From: OLB7 sp966250335
GTDB taxonomy: Bacteria; Bacteroidota; Ignavibacteria; OLB7
Length of the DNA stretch: 64,000 bases
NCBI GenBank assembly: GCA_966250335.1
Contig: CBINGZ010000035.1
Location: forward strand, 1-64,000
Direction: 5' to 3'
Every line of letters starts with the position of its first letter. The first letter of the stretch is position 1. The notes under the pieces were generated by a model, which was not told the DNA's origin, ran no database searches, and saw only the letters and a list, made by a program, of their open reading frames with translations. A program made the position numbers and the translations under genes. Of this stretch, positions 9,771 through 17,466 are shown piece by piece.

Positions 9771-11081
9771 TTGACGCAGCCTCACTCATACATACCGACG
9801 GTCTCGGCCGACGACTTCGCCTACGAACTTCCGGAGGAGAGGATCGCGCTCCGACCGTTGCAGGTACGCGACACGAGCCGTCTTCTGGTCTGCGACGTCC
9901 CGACCGGAGAGATCGAGCACCGGACGTTCGCCGATCTTCCCACGCTGATCCCGCCCGACGCGATGCTGATCCTGAACGACACCAGGGTGGTGCGGGCGCG
10001 GATCGTCATGCGGAAGGAGACGGGGGGAAGGGTGGAGATCTTCCTGCTGGAGCCGCTGGAACCGTCGCACGATCCGGCGCTGGCGCTTGCGGCGCGCGGC
10101 GAGGCGGTCTGGCAGTGCCTGATAGGAGGGGCCAGAAAGATACGGGGGGATGGAAGAGTGACCGGAGTCTTCGACTACCGGGGGGAACGGGTGGAGCTGA
10201 CCGCGACGGTCGAGGCGGCCGGCGGCGACGGGTTCGGCGTCCGCTTCCGGTGGACCCCAGTCTCGCTCACATTCGCCGAGGTGCTGGAAGGGGCGGGGCG
10301 GATTCCTCTCCCCCCCTACATCCATCGCGAGGCCGACGACGCGGACGCCGAGACCTACCAGACGGTCTACGCCGAGCAGGAAGGGGCGGTGGCGGCTCCC
10401 ACTGCGGGACTCCATTTCACGGCCGAAACGCTCGACGCCCTGGCCCGTCAGGGGAATGTCGTGGAACGAGTCACGCTCCATGTCGGCGCCGGCACCTTCA
10501 GGCAGGTGAAGGAAGGGGCGGTAGATCGTCATGAGATGCATCAGGAGCGGATCGCCGTCGACCGCCGCGTCCTTGCCGCGATGACCGAGCATGCCCGCCG
10601 CCGCCGCGATTCGGAGGGGGCCCCCTTCGTCCTTGTGGGGACCACGACTCTGCGCGTGGTGGAATCGCTCTACTGGTTCGGCGTGCGCCTGATCCGGAGC
10701 GACGGCGGCGCCAATGAGCTGGAGGAACTCGATCTGGATCAGTGGGACCCCTACAGGCTCGCCGCCGAGGATCCTTCGCTTCCCGATATGGTGGAGGCTC
10801 TGGAGGCGGTGGAGCGGTGGCGTTCGATCATGGGGCTCAATCCGATCACCGGCAGCACCCGTATCTTTATCGTTCCCGGATATCGCTTCCGGGGGTGCGA
10901 TGCGTTGATCACCAATTTCCATCAGCCGGAGAGCACGCTCGTCCTGCTGGTGGGGGCGCTGCTGGGGCGCGATCTCTGGCGGAAGGTATACGACGAGGCG
11001 TTGAGTCACGACTACAGATTCCTGAGCTACGGCGATTCGTCGCTGCTGGCGGCCGGACGGATGCGGCTCCGGGAAGAGTAG
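9771..11081 (+). CDS. queA: tRNA preQ1(34) S-adenosylmethionine ribosyltransferase-isomerase QueA
   Basis: 436 aa. QueA transfers and isomerises the ribosyl moiety of S-adenosylmethionine onto 7-aminomethyl-7-deazaguanine in tRNA, giving epoxyqueuosine. Family signatures are DDFAYELPEERIALRPL near the start, LILNDTRVVRARI, PTAGLHFTAETLDAL, VTLHVGAGTFRQVK and a late LITNFHQPESTLVLLVGAL. It is longer than the E. coli enzyme (about 356 aa) through extra central segments. The only plausible start is TTG at 9771; no in-frame ATG precedes the conserved region and no strong Shine-Dalgarno is visible. The rhodanese gene follows after 34 bases and may be cotranscribed. Confidence 0.95.
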   Translation: MTQPHSYIPTVSADDFAYELPEERIALRPLQVRDTSRLLVCDVPTGEIEHRTFADLPTLIPPDAMLILNDTRVVRARIVMRKETGGRVEIFLLEPLEPSHDPALALAARGEAVWQCLIGGARKIRGDGRVTGVFDYRGERVELTATVEAAGGDGFGVRFRWTPVSLTFAEVLEGAGRIPLPPYIHREADDADAETYQTVYAEQEGAVAAPTAGLHFTAETLDALARQGNVVERVTLHVGAGTFRQVKEGAVDRHEMHQERIAVDRRVLAAMTEHARRRRDSEGAPFVLVGTTTLRVVESLYWFGVRLIRSDGGANELEELDLDQWDPYRLAAEDPSLPDMVEALEAVERWRSIMGLNPITGSTRIFIVPGYRFRGCDALITNFHQPESTLVLLVGALLGRDLWRKVYDEALSHDYRFLSYGDSSLLAAGRMRLREE

Positions 11082-11115
11082 CAATGTCACGCACGAATAT
11101 TCCGGAACATTATCG

Positions 11116-11679
11116 ATGAAGACGTATCAGAAGATTCTCGCGTACACGCTCGGCTCGGCGGCGCTGGTCGGCGGCGGGCTTGCTCTCTTCATGACCAAGA
11201 CCGGCCGCGGGTTCCGGGCCTTCCTGGACGCCATGTACGACCGCGAGTTCCCGGACGTGACGATGGTCATGCCCGACTCCCTGGCGACGGAGCTCGCCGG
11301 GAAACGTCCTCCGCTCCTGCTGGACACCCGCACACCGGAGGAGTACGCGGTCAGCCATCTCCGCAACGCCCAGTTCATCAACGCGCCGAGCTTCTCGCTC
11401 GACGACGTCGACGATATAGATCGCGACAGGGAGATCGTCGTCTACTGCTCGATCGGTCATCGCAGCTCGGAGATTGCGCGCAGGATGGCCGGCTACGGCT
11501 TCACCAACGTACGCAATCTCTACGGCGGGATCTTCCTCTGGTACAACCAGGACCGGCCCGTCTACGACGGCACCCGCCGGGTGGATCGCCTCCATCCCTA
11601 CAACTGGCTCTGGGGACAGTTCGTCACGCGCGCAGGGAAGACCTCCGACACGCTGGCCGGTCCGGAAGAGGAGGAATAA
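11116..11679 (+). CDS. Membrane-anchored rhodanese-like protein
   Basis: 187 aa. An N-terminal hydrophobic segment (about residues 8-26) should anchor it in the inner membrane. The rhodanese domain spans about 50-150, with DTRTPEEYAVSHL and an active-site loop CSIGHRS whose Cys111 would carry persulfide sulfur. The C-terminal tail is acidic (EEEE). Rhodanese domains move sulfane sulfur; the acceptor here is unknown. It follows queA closely. A small antisense membrane peptide gene ends 16 bases past its stop. Confidence 0.88.
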   Translation: MKTYQKILAYTLGSAALVGGGLALFMTKTGRGFRAFLDAMYDREFPDVTMVMPDSLATELAGKRPPLLLDTRTPEEYAVSHLRNAQFINAPSFSLDDVDDIDRDREIVVYCSIGHRSSEIARRMAGYGFTNVRNLYGGIFLWYNQDRPVYDGTRRVDRLHPYNWLWGQFVTRAGKTSDTLAGPEEEE

Positions 11680-11694
11680 TCGGGCCGCGATCTC

Positions 11695-11784
11695 TCAGAT
11701 CATGGTGGCGAGCGAGAAGGCGATAAGGACGAGTCCCGAGGCGAATCCCAGGAGCACCGCTCCCACTCTGATGATGTTCTTCAT
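11695..11784 (-). CDS. Candidate 29-aa single-pass membrane peptide
   Basis: Minus-strand reading gives 29 aa opening MKNIIRVGAVLLGFASG and ending FSLATMI. It is one uninterrupted hydrophobic helix with a positively charged N-terminus. A purine-rich GGAAGAG lies a few bases before the ATG. It sits alone in the gap between rhodanese and radA, opposite to both. It could be a small membrane protein, a type I toxin-like peptide, or chance. No homologue is recognised. Confidence 0.45.
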   Translation of the reverse strand: MKNIIRVGAVLLGFASGLVLIAFSLATMI

Positions 11785-11817
11785 GATCTCTTCCGTTAAT
11801 GGTGTCGTGTCGAGTTT

Positions 11818-13179
11818 ATGGCAAAATCACGAGTACGCTACGTCTGTCAGTCCTGCGGCGCAACCTCTCCCCGGTGGATAGGGCGCTGCCCCGAATGCCA
11901 GCAGTGGGAGACCTATGTGGAGGAGACCGAGGCCGCTCCCGTTCCCGCAAAGGCGAGAGGGGCAAGATCGACCTCCACCTCTGCCGATATCGTATCGCTT
12001 GCCGATGTCGTGACCTCCGAGGAGCACCGTCTGACCACCGGCATCGGTGAGTTCGACCGGGTGCTCGGCGGGGGGATCATGGCCGGCTCCATCATTCTGG
12101 TCGGCGGCGATCCCGGCGTCGGCAAGTCGACCCTCATGGCGCAGATGTGCGCCGGCCTGGAAGGACGCTCGATCCTCTACGTCACGGGAGAGGAATCGCT
12201 CCGCCAGATCAAGATGCGGGCCGACCGGCTCGGCGTCTCCAACCCCGGTCTGCGGCTGATGGCCGAGACCAACCTTGCGCTGATCGTCGCCGCCATCCGC
12301 GATACCTCGCCCGATGTGGCGGTGGTCGATTCCATTCAGACGACATATCATCCTGAGATAGAATCCGCTCCCGGCTCGGTCGCGCAGGTCAGGGAGTGCA
12401 CGGCGGCGCTCATGCATCTTGCCAAGACGAGCGGGACGTCGATCTTCGTCGTGGGGCATGTGACCAAGGAGGGGACGATCGCCGGCCCCAAGGTGCTGGA
12501 GCATATGGTCGACACGGTGCTCCAGTTCGAAGGGGAACGGACACATCTCTATCGGATACTTCGTACGGCAAAGAACAGGTACGGCTCCACCAACGAGATC
12601 GGCGTCTTCGAGATGGGGGAGAACGGCCTTGTGGAGGTCACCAACCCCAGCTCCGTCTTTCTCTCCGAGCGTTCCTTCGGCGCCAGCGGCTCGGTGATCG
12701 CCGCCACCCTGGAGGGGACACGCCCGATCCTTGTGGAGGCGCAGGCGCTGGTGGCTCCCTCCAGCTACGGCGTTCCGCAGCGCACCGCCACCGGGTTCGA
12801 CTACAAGCGGCTTCAGATGCTCCTTGCCGTCCTGGAGAAGCGCCTCGGGCTCGGCATGGGACAGTACGATGTATTCGTCAATATCGCCGGCGGCGTCAGG
12901 ATCGACGACCCGGCGGTCGACCTGGCCGTGGCGTGCGCCATCGTCTCCAGCTTCCGCGATATCCCGGCCGATTCGCAGACCGTCGTCGTCGGGGAGGTCG
13001 GGCTGGGAGGGGAGATCCGTACCGTGGCCCAGGTCGACCAGCGCGTTTCGGAGGCCGCCAAGCTCGGGTTCAAGACCTTCGTCCTTCCGTCGCCGAATCT
13101 GAAGAAACTCTCGCCCCGCGATGGAATCGAACTCTGCGGCGTCGGTGTCATCGCCGCGGCGATCGATGCGGTGATCTGA
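11818..13179 (+). CDS. radA: DNA repair protein RadA (Sms)
   Basis: 453 aa, full length. N-terminal C4 zinc finger (Cys10, 13, 24, 27). RecA-like ATPase with Walker A GGDPGVGKST at residues 96-105. RadA-specific KNRYGS motif at 252-257. A C-terminal Lon-like domain contains the conserved GGVRIDDPAVDLAVACAI. RadA drives branch migration of recombination intermediates and works with RecA in repair and transformation; comM, which has a related role, lies 8 kb to the left but in a separate unit. The ATG at 11818 begins the usual MAKSRVRYVCQSCG N-terminus. Confidence 0.97.
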   Translation: MAKSRVRYVCQSCGATSPRWIGRCPECQQWETYVEETEAAPVPAKARGARSTSTSADIVSLADVVTSEEHRLTTGIGEFDRVLGGGIMAGSIILVGGDPGVGKSTLMAQMCAGLEGRSILYVTGEESLRQIKMRADRLGVSNPGLRLMAETNLALIVAAIRDTSPDVAVVDSIQTTYHPEIESAPGSVAQVRECTAALMHLAKTSGTSIFVVGHVTKEGTIAGPKVLEHMVDTVLQFEGERTHLYRILRTAKNRYGSTNEIGVFEMGENGLVEVTNPSSVFLSERSFGASGSVIAATLEGTRPILVEAQALVAPSSYGVPQRTATGFDYKRLQMLLAVLEKRLGLGMGQYDVFVNIAGGVRIDDPAVDLAVACAIVSSFRDIPADSQTVVVGEVGLGGEIRTVAQVDQRVSEAAKLGFKTFVLPSPNLKKLSPRDGIELCGVGVIAAAIDAVI

Positions 13180-13184
13180 GACCA

Positions 13185-13243
13185 GGGTGCGGACGGAACG
13201 TCCGGGTCGGGGGGCGGACGCCGGTCACGTCCCGCCCGCACCC
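13185..13243. terminator. Possible bidirectional terminator between convergent genes
   Basis: GGGTGC at 13185-13190 pairs with GCACCC at 13238-13243, and further GC-rich pairing is possible inside. It lies between the stops of radA (plus) and the Asp-box protein (minus). No T-run follows on either strand, so the call is tentative. Confidence 0.35.
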
Positions 13244-13264
13244 ATGATCGGTGTCGTCGTCGGC

Positions 13265-15403
13265 TTATCGCGTTACGATCAGATTCCCGGCCGTCACGAC
13301 GCCGTCCGCCTCAAGGCGGTAGAACCACATCCCTTCGGAAAGCTCCGACACGTCGATTGCCGCACGATGCCGGCCCGCTTCGACCGTCCCTTCCAGCGGC
13401 GTCGATGCGCTCTCCCCCAGCGCGTTCACGATCGAGAGGCGGACCTTCGCGCTCCGGTCGAGCGTGAAGGAGATCGTCGCGATCTCCTGCGCCGGGTTGG
13501 GGGCCACAGTGACGTGGGTGCTCCTTCCTGCGGGGCTCTCGACGCCGCTCGGTTCTCCCACGATCGTGCTGATCGGGGTGCTCCAGACGCTGTTCGCGTC
13601 GGTGCCGGCCAGAACGGTTTCTCCCACCGTGATATAGGAGGTGATCACCGGCCCCTCGGGGAGCAGGTTGCTGATATCCTTCCACGCTCCGTTCCTGCGG
13701 GTATAGAGATGGTTCTTCTCCGCCATCGTGCTCTCCACGTATTCGACGGCCGCCACAAGAGGCGTTTCGCCGATGAACCAGACGTCGGTGATCCGGGTCC
13801 TTGGGGGGAACGCGATGATCTCGGGCGTCCAGTTACCCCCTCCCTGCGAGGTGAAGAGAGTATCTCCGATCCCCGCATAGAAGGTGCCGCCGTTGAAGCG
13901 CGCCGACGAGAGGGAGAAGAGCCACGGCTTGATGATATCCTTCGTCTTCGTCCAGTTCGCTCCGTTGTCGACCGAGCGGTAGATGCCGGAGACTGTCACG
14001 GCCACCGCCGTGTTGCCGTCGACCGCCAGATCGACCACCGGCGAGTGGAACGCGCCGTTGGTGGGGATGCCGGTCGATGCAAGCTGCCAGGTGAGCCCTG
14101 CGTCGGTGGAACGGTAGACCCCGCCGCCGTTCCATGACTCCGGGTCGGAGGTGGCGAAGTAGCTGCCGAACCCGGCGAAGAGCGTTCCGTTCTGCGAGGC
14201 GACGACCATCATCGTCTGATCGAACGGCTGATCCTCGATCCCTTCGGTCGTCGTCTGCCATGTCTCGCCGCCGTCGCTCGACCTGACGATACCCGACTGC
14301 AGATAGCTGGTCACCGATCCCACCAGGACCGAACCGCTCCGGACGACTCCGTTGAGCCCCTGGTTCGAGAGCTTCACCCAGTTCTCCCCCTTGTCGATCG
14401 AGCGGAAGACTCCGCCGTTCGTTCCCACCAGCACCCCCGTCTCATCGGAGAGCATCGTGTTCACGGTGCTGATCCGCAGTCCCTCGTTCATATGCTCCCA
14501 CGTTCCTTTCACAAGATCGGCGCGCTCCACTCCCCCCGTCGATCCCTGGTAGAGGGTCGTGCCGTCCCCGGTCGTCGACGCCGTAACCGTCGGGGAGTCC
14601 CAGTCGGAGATCGGCATCCACTCGTCGCCGCTCAGCATGTAGGTAGCCAGGGGGGTGGTGGCGACCACCCTGGTTCCGACCGTGAGAATCTGGAAGATGC
14701 TGAAGTCGCCGTACGGGTCCGGAACGATCCCGAAGCTGTACGAGGTGAAGTTCTCGCCGGCGTCGGTGGAACGGTAGATCCCGTGGCTCGAGGTGCCGAC
14801 GTAGATCGTGACAGGCCCCTTCACCTTGATACTGTTGATGTAGTCGCCGTCCGGAAGTCCCCTGCCGACCTTGCTCCAGTCCCGGCCGGCGTTGATCGAA
14901 CGGTAGAGCTTCATGCTGCCGTCGTTCTCGATCGCGGCGGCGAAGAGAAGGCTCGCCGCGTAGGTGAGCGTATGAACATGTCCCGGCGGCTGGGTCTGCA
15001 CCGGAGCCCAGGTGATGCCGTCATCCTCCGAGAGATGGATACCGTTGTTGGCCGAGGCGAAGGTCGACCCTTCGTCGGCGGAGATGGTGATCAGGCCATC
15101 CCCGATCGGGATCTCGGTCCAGGAGTCTCCCTGATCGGTGGAGCGGTAGACCCCCGTGTCGGTGGCGGCGTAGAAGGTAGTGCCGACGGCGAAGAGTCTC
15201 GACGGCGCGAGGGTGTTCAGTTGCGTCCATCCCGCGGCGTCATGCCTGTAGAGCTCGCGCCGGGTGGATGTGGCGAGCAGATGATCACCATCGGTCGCAA
15301 TCGATCCGATCGATCCCCCCTCAGGACCACCGGTTTTGACCCACTGGCCGTACGCGCTTACGGCGGCCGTGAGCCAGAGCAGTAGGATGAGTCCTCGTTT
15401 CAT
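13265..15403 (-). CDS. Secreted Asp-box (BNR/sortilin-like) protein with T9SS sorting domain
   Basis: 712 aa. The signal peptide MKRGLILLLWLTAAVSAYGQ starts at the complement of 15403, with GGAGAA upstream, so the longer frame was trimmed. At least eight Asp-box repeats of the form YRSTDxGxxW are spread along the protein (YRSTDQGDSW, YRSTDAGENF, FRSIDKGENW, VRSSDGGETW, YRSTDAGLTW, YRSVDNGANW), indicating one or two multi-bladed propellers like sortilin/VPS10 and plant photosystem assembly factors. The last 80 residues (VAPNPAQEIATISF through LSEGMWFYRLEADG) are a T9SS type A sorting domain. It converges with radA. Ligand unknown. Confidence 0.88.
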   Translation of the reverse strand: MKRGLILLLWLTAAVSAYGQWVKTGGPEGGSIGSIATDGDHLLATSTRRELYRHDAAGWTQLNTLAPSRLFAVGTTFYAATDTGVYRSTDQGDSWTEIPIGDGLITISADEGSTFASANNGIHLSEDDGITWAPVQTQPPGHVHTLTYAASLLFAAAIENDGSMKLYRSINAGRDWSKVGRGLPDGDYINSIKVKGPVTIYVGTSSHGIYRSTDAGENFTSYSFGIVPDPYGDFSIFQILTVGTRVVATTPLATYMLSGDEWMPISDWDSPTVTASTTGDGTTLYQGSTGGVERADLVKGTWEHMNEGLRISTVNTMLSDETGVLVGTNGGVFRSIDKGENWVKLSNQGLNGVVRSGSVLVGSVTSYLQSGIVRSSDGGETWQTTTEGIEDQPFDQTMMVVASQNGTLFAGFGSYFATSDPESWNGGGVYRSTDAGLTWQLASTGIPTNGAFHSPVVDLAVDGNTAVAVTVSGIYRSVDNGANWTKTKDIIKPWLFSLSSARFNGGTFYAGIGDTLFTSQGGGNWTPEIIAFPPRTRITDVWFIGETPLVAAVEYVESTMAEKNHLYTRRNGAWKDISNLLPEGPVITSYITVGETVLAGTDANSVWSTPISTIVGEPSGVESPAGRSTHVTVAPNPAQEIATISFTLDRSAKVRLSIVNALGESASTPLEGTVEAGRHRAAIDVSELSEGMWFYRLEADGVVTAGNLIVTR

Positions 15404-15619
15404 TCGTTCATTCTCCAATCTGGTGTTCAAATGAGGCGCTTCTGTGGCGTTCCGGTTCTTCCGGTCGATGCCCTCCCGGGGTGGAGGAAGCGCCCTTCCT
15501 TTCGGTAGCGAAATTCTTCGGTAGCAAACGTAGAGAGGGGAGGGGGTGAGAATCGTCATCCGTACGGGTGAAGGGGGTGGGTGATATTGGGGGAGGCGAT
15601 CGGGCGGGGAAATCACACA

Positions 15620-15648
15620 TTGACCGAACAATCCACTGTGATTATACC
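15620..15648 (+). promoter_or_regulatory. Sigma70-like promoter for the Lrp-type regulator
   Basis: TTGACC (15620-15625) and TATACC (15643-15648) are separated by exactly 17 bases, 42 bases ahead of the ATG at 15690. AGAATTATATTC just downstream is also found at about 22985, ahead of the OsmC gene. Confidence 0.45.
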
Positions 15649-15689
15649 ATTCTGAAGAATTATATTCGTAGTGTTAACCAATCAGACGT

Positions 15690-16145
15690 ATGATCGACGA
15701 CATAGATGCGAAAATCGCGAAGATCGTTCAGGAGAACGGTCGGATCGCGAACAGCGAGATAGCACGGCAGATCGGGATGGCGCCGTCGGCGATTCTGGAG
15801 AGAATCCGGAAGCTGGAGGCGCAGGGGGTGATCCGTTCCTACAAGGCGCAGTTGAACCCGCGCGACCTGGGACTCGATCTCCTCGCCTTCATCTTCATCA
15901 GGGTCAACGTGAGCTTTGCCGACGGGACCCTGGGAGCACAGCTTTCGGAGGTGCAGGAGGTGCAGGAGATCCATCATGTGGCCGGGGAGGACTGCTATCT
16001 GGTGAAGGTGCGTGTGGCGAACACGGAGGCGCTGGGACGTCTTCTCCGCGAGAAGATCGGCTGCCTGCAGGCGGTGACCTCCACCCGCACCACCATCGTG
16101 CTGGAGACGCTGAAGGAGACGACCGATCTGCCGATCGGCGGCTGA
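15690..16145 (+). CDS. Lrp/AsnC family transcriptional regulator
   Basis: 151 aa, typical size. The N-terminal helix-turn-helix includes IDDIDAKIAKIVQENGRIAN and EIARQIGMAPSAILERIRKL, followed by the linker GVIRSYKAQLNP. The C-terminal RAM domain (about 65-145) carries the IHHVAGEDCYLVKVRV beta strand, the usual effector and oligomer interface, where amino acids often bind. It is followed after 20 bases by the DUF2917-like gene and then an EamA permease, so it may control these local genes, as Lrp proteins often do with exporters. The effector is unknown. Confidence 0.93.
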   Translation: MIDDIDAKIAKIVQENGRIANSEIARQIGMAPSAILERIRKLEAQGVIRSYKAQLNPRDLGLDLLAFIFIRVNVSFADGTLGAQLSEVQEVQEIHHVAGEDCYLVKVRVANTEALGRLLREKIGCLQAVTSTRTTIVLETLKETTDLPIGG

Positions 16146-16165
16146 TCTAACTCTGGAGTATCCGT

Positions 16166-16477
16166 ATGAACACCATGAACATGAGCCGGAGGATGGTCGG
16201 GATGACCGGAAACCGGTACGAGAAGATGAGCGATTCCTTCGTCCTGCACGACGATCTCCTCTGGAGGGGAACGTCGGGACCGGGAGAATCGTATATCCGT
16301 GTCCTTGAAGGGACGGTCTGGATCACGGAATCCGCCGACTCGGCGGACTACATTGTCGAACATGGACGGGAGCTGGTGCTCCACGGGAAGGGAGAGATCG
16401 TGATTCAGTCGCTCAGCCGGAACGCTCTCGTTTCGGTCCGCGAGATGCGTCGCGCCTCCCATCATCCGGGAGTCTAG
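16166..16477 (+). CDS. Small DUF2917-like protein
   Basis: 103 aa. The middle part (YIRVLEGTVWITESADSADY, then GRELVLHGKGEIVIQSL) follows the pattern of DUF2917 proteins, small cupin-like beta proteins of unknown function. The assignment is by eye. GGAG lies ahead of the ATG. The gene is 20 bases after the Lrp gene and 71 bases before the permease gene, all on the same strand. Confidence 0.6.
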   Translation: MNTMNMSRRMVGMTGNRYEKMSDSFVLHDDLLWRGTSGPGESYIRVLEGTVWITESADSADYIVEHGRELVLHGKGEIVIQSLSRNALVSVREMRRASHHPGV

Positions 16478-16548
16478 ATTCCTCCTCACGGCCCTCCGCA
16501 TCGGGCGGGGGGCCTGCGGGGAGGCCAACACTCAAACCGAATCTGACC

Positions 16549-17457
16549 ATGCAACGCTGGATCTTTCTCTTTCTGCTTGCGGCGCTCTGGGCCCCGTCGT
16601 TTCTGCTGATCAAGATCGCGCTGGTCGATATTCCTCCGATCACCCTTGCCACGATACGCCTTCTGGGGGGAGCGCTCCTGCTGCTCGCGGTGCTCCGGGT
16701 GAGGGGAGGGAAGCTCCCGACATCGGGAAAGGATTGGCGGAATCTGGCGGTGATGGGGCTCTTCGGCAGCGCGCTTCCGTTCGCGGCGATCAGCATCGGC
16801 GAGCAGTTCACCGACAGCGGACTGGCGGCGATCTTCAACGGCGCCACGCCGATCTCCACCGCCGTCCTCGCTCACTTCCTTGTCCACGACGAGAAGATGA
16901 CCCCGACCCGGCTGACCGGCGTGCTGCTCGGGTTCGTGGGGATCCTCTCGATCTTCATACCGGAGCTGGGTGGGGGACATGGAAGCGCGGTCGGGGTGAT
17001 TCTCTTCGCGGTGGCCGCCGTCAGTTACGGGCTCGGGATGGTTCATGCCAGACTCCATCTGCGGGGGATGGAACCTCTGGTCGCCCCGGCGCTTCAGCTC
17101 GCCATCGGGGCGGCGATGTTGCTTCCGTTCGTGGCGTTCCTGGAAGGGGACCAGTTGAAGATGCCGGGGACGGAGGCGTTCTGGGCGATCCTCTTCCTCA
17201 CGATCTTCGGGACCGCGATCGCCTACTTCGTCTACTACCGTATTCTGGAGCTTGCCGGCGCCACCTTCCTCTCGCTCGTCACCTATCTCCTTCCGCCGGC
17301 CGGTGTCATGCTCGGGGTGATCTTCCTGGACGAGAGTCCCCGGTGGTACGCCTACGCGGGATGCGGATTGATCGTGCTGGGAGTGATGCTGATGAACAAC
17401 GTCCTCCGCTTCTCCCGCCGTCCGGCCGTGGCGACGGGGGCGACCTCCGTGGAGTAG
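16549..17457 (+). CDS. EamA/DMT superfamily permease
   Basis: 302 aa with about ten hydrophobic helices arranged as two EamA repeats. The first begins LLAALWAPSFLLIKIALVDIPP; the second holds a conserved-type segment with IAYFVYYRILELAGATFLSL. The family exports metabolites and amino acids across the inner membrane. Position after an Lrp regulator hints at amino-acid efflux, but this is inference. It converges with the OmpA-like gene, leaving 9 bases between stops. Confidence 0.9.
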   Translation: MQRWIFLFLLAALWAPSFLLIKIALVDIPPITLATIRLLGGALLLLAVLRVRGGKLPTSGKDWRNLAVMGLFGSALPFAAISIGEQFTDSGLAAIFNGATPISTAVLAHFLVHDEKMTPTRLTGVLLGFVGILSIFIPELGGGHGSAVGVILFAVAAVSYGLGMVHARLHLRGMEPLVAPALQLAIGAAMLLPFVAFLEGDQLKMPGTEAFWAILFLTIFGTAIAYFVYYRILELAGATFLSLVTYLLPPAGVMLGVIFLDESPRWYAYAGCGLIVLGVMLMNNVLRFSRRPAVATGATSVE

Positions 17458-17466
17458 ATGGAGACG

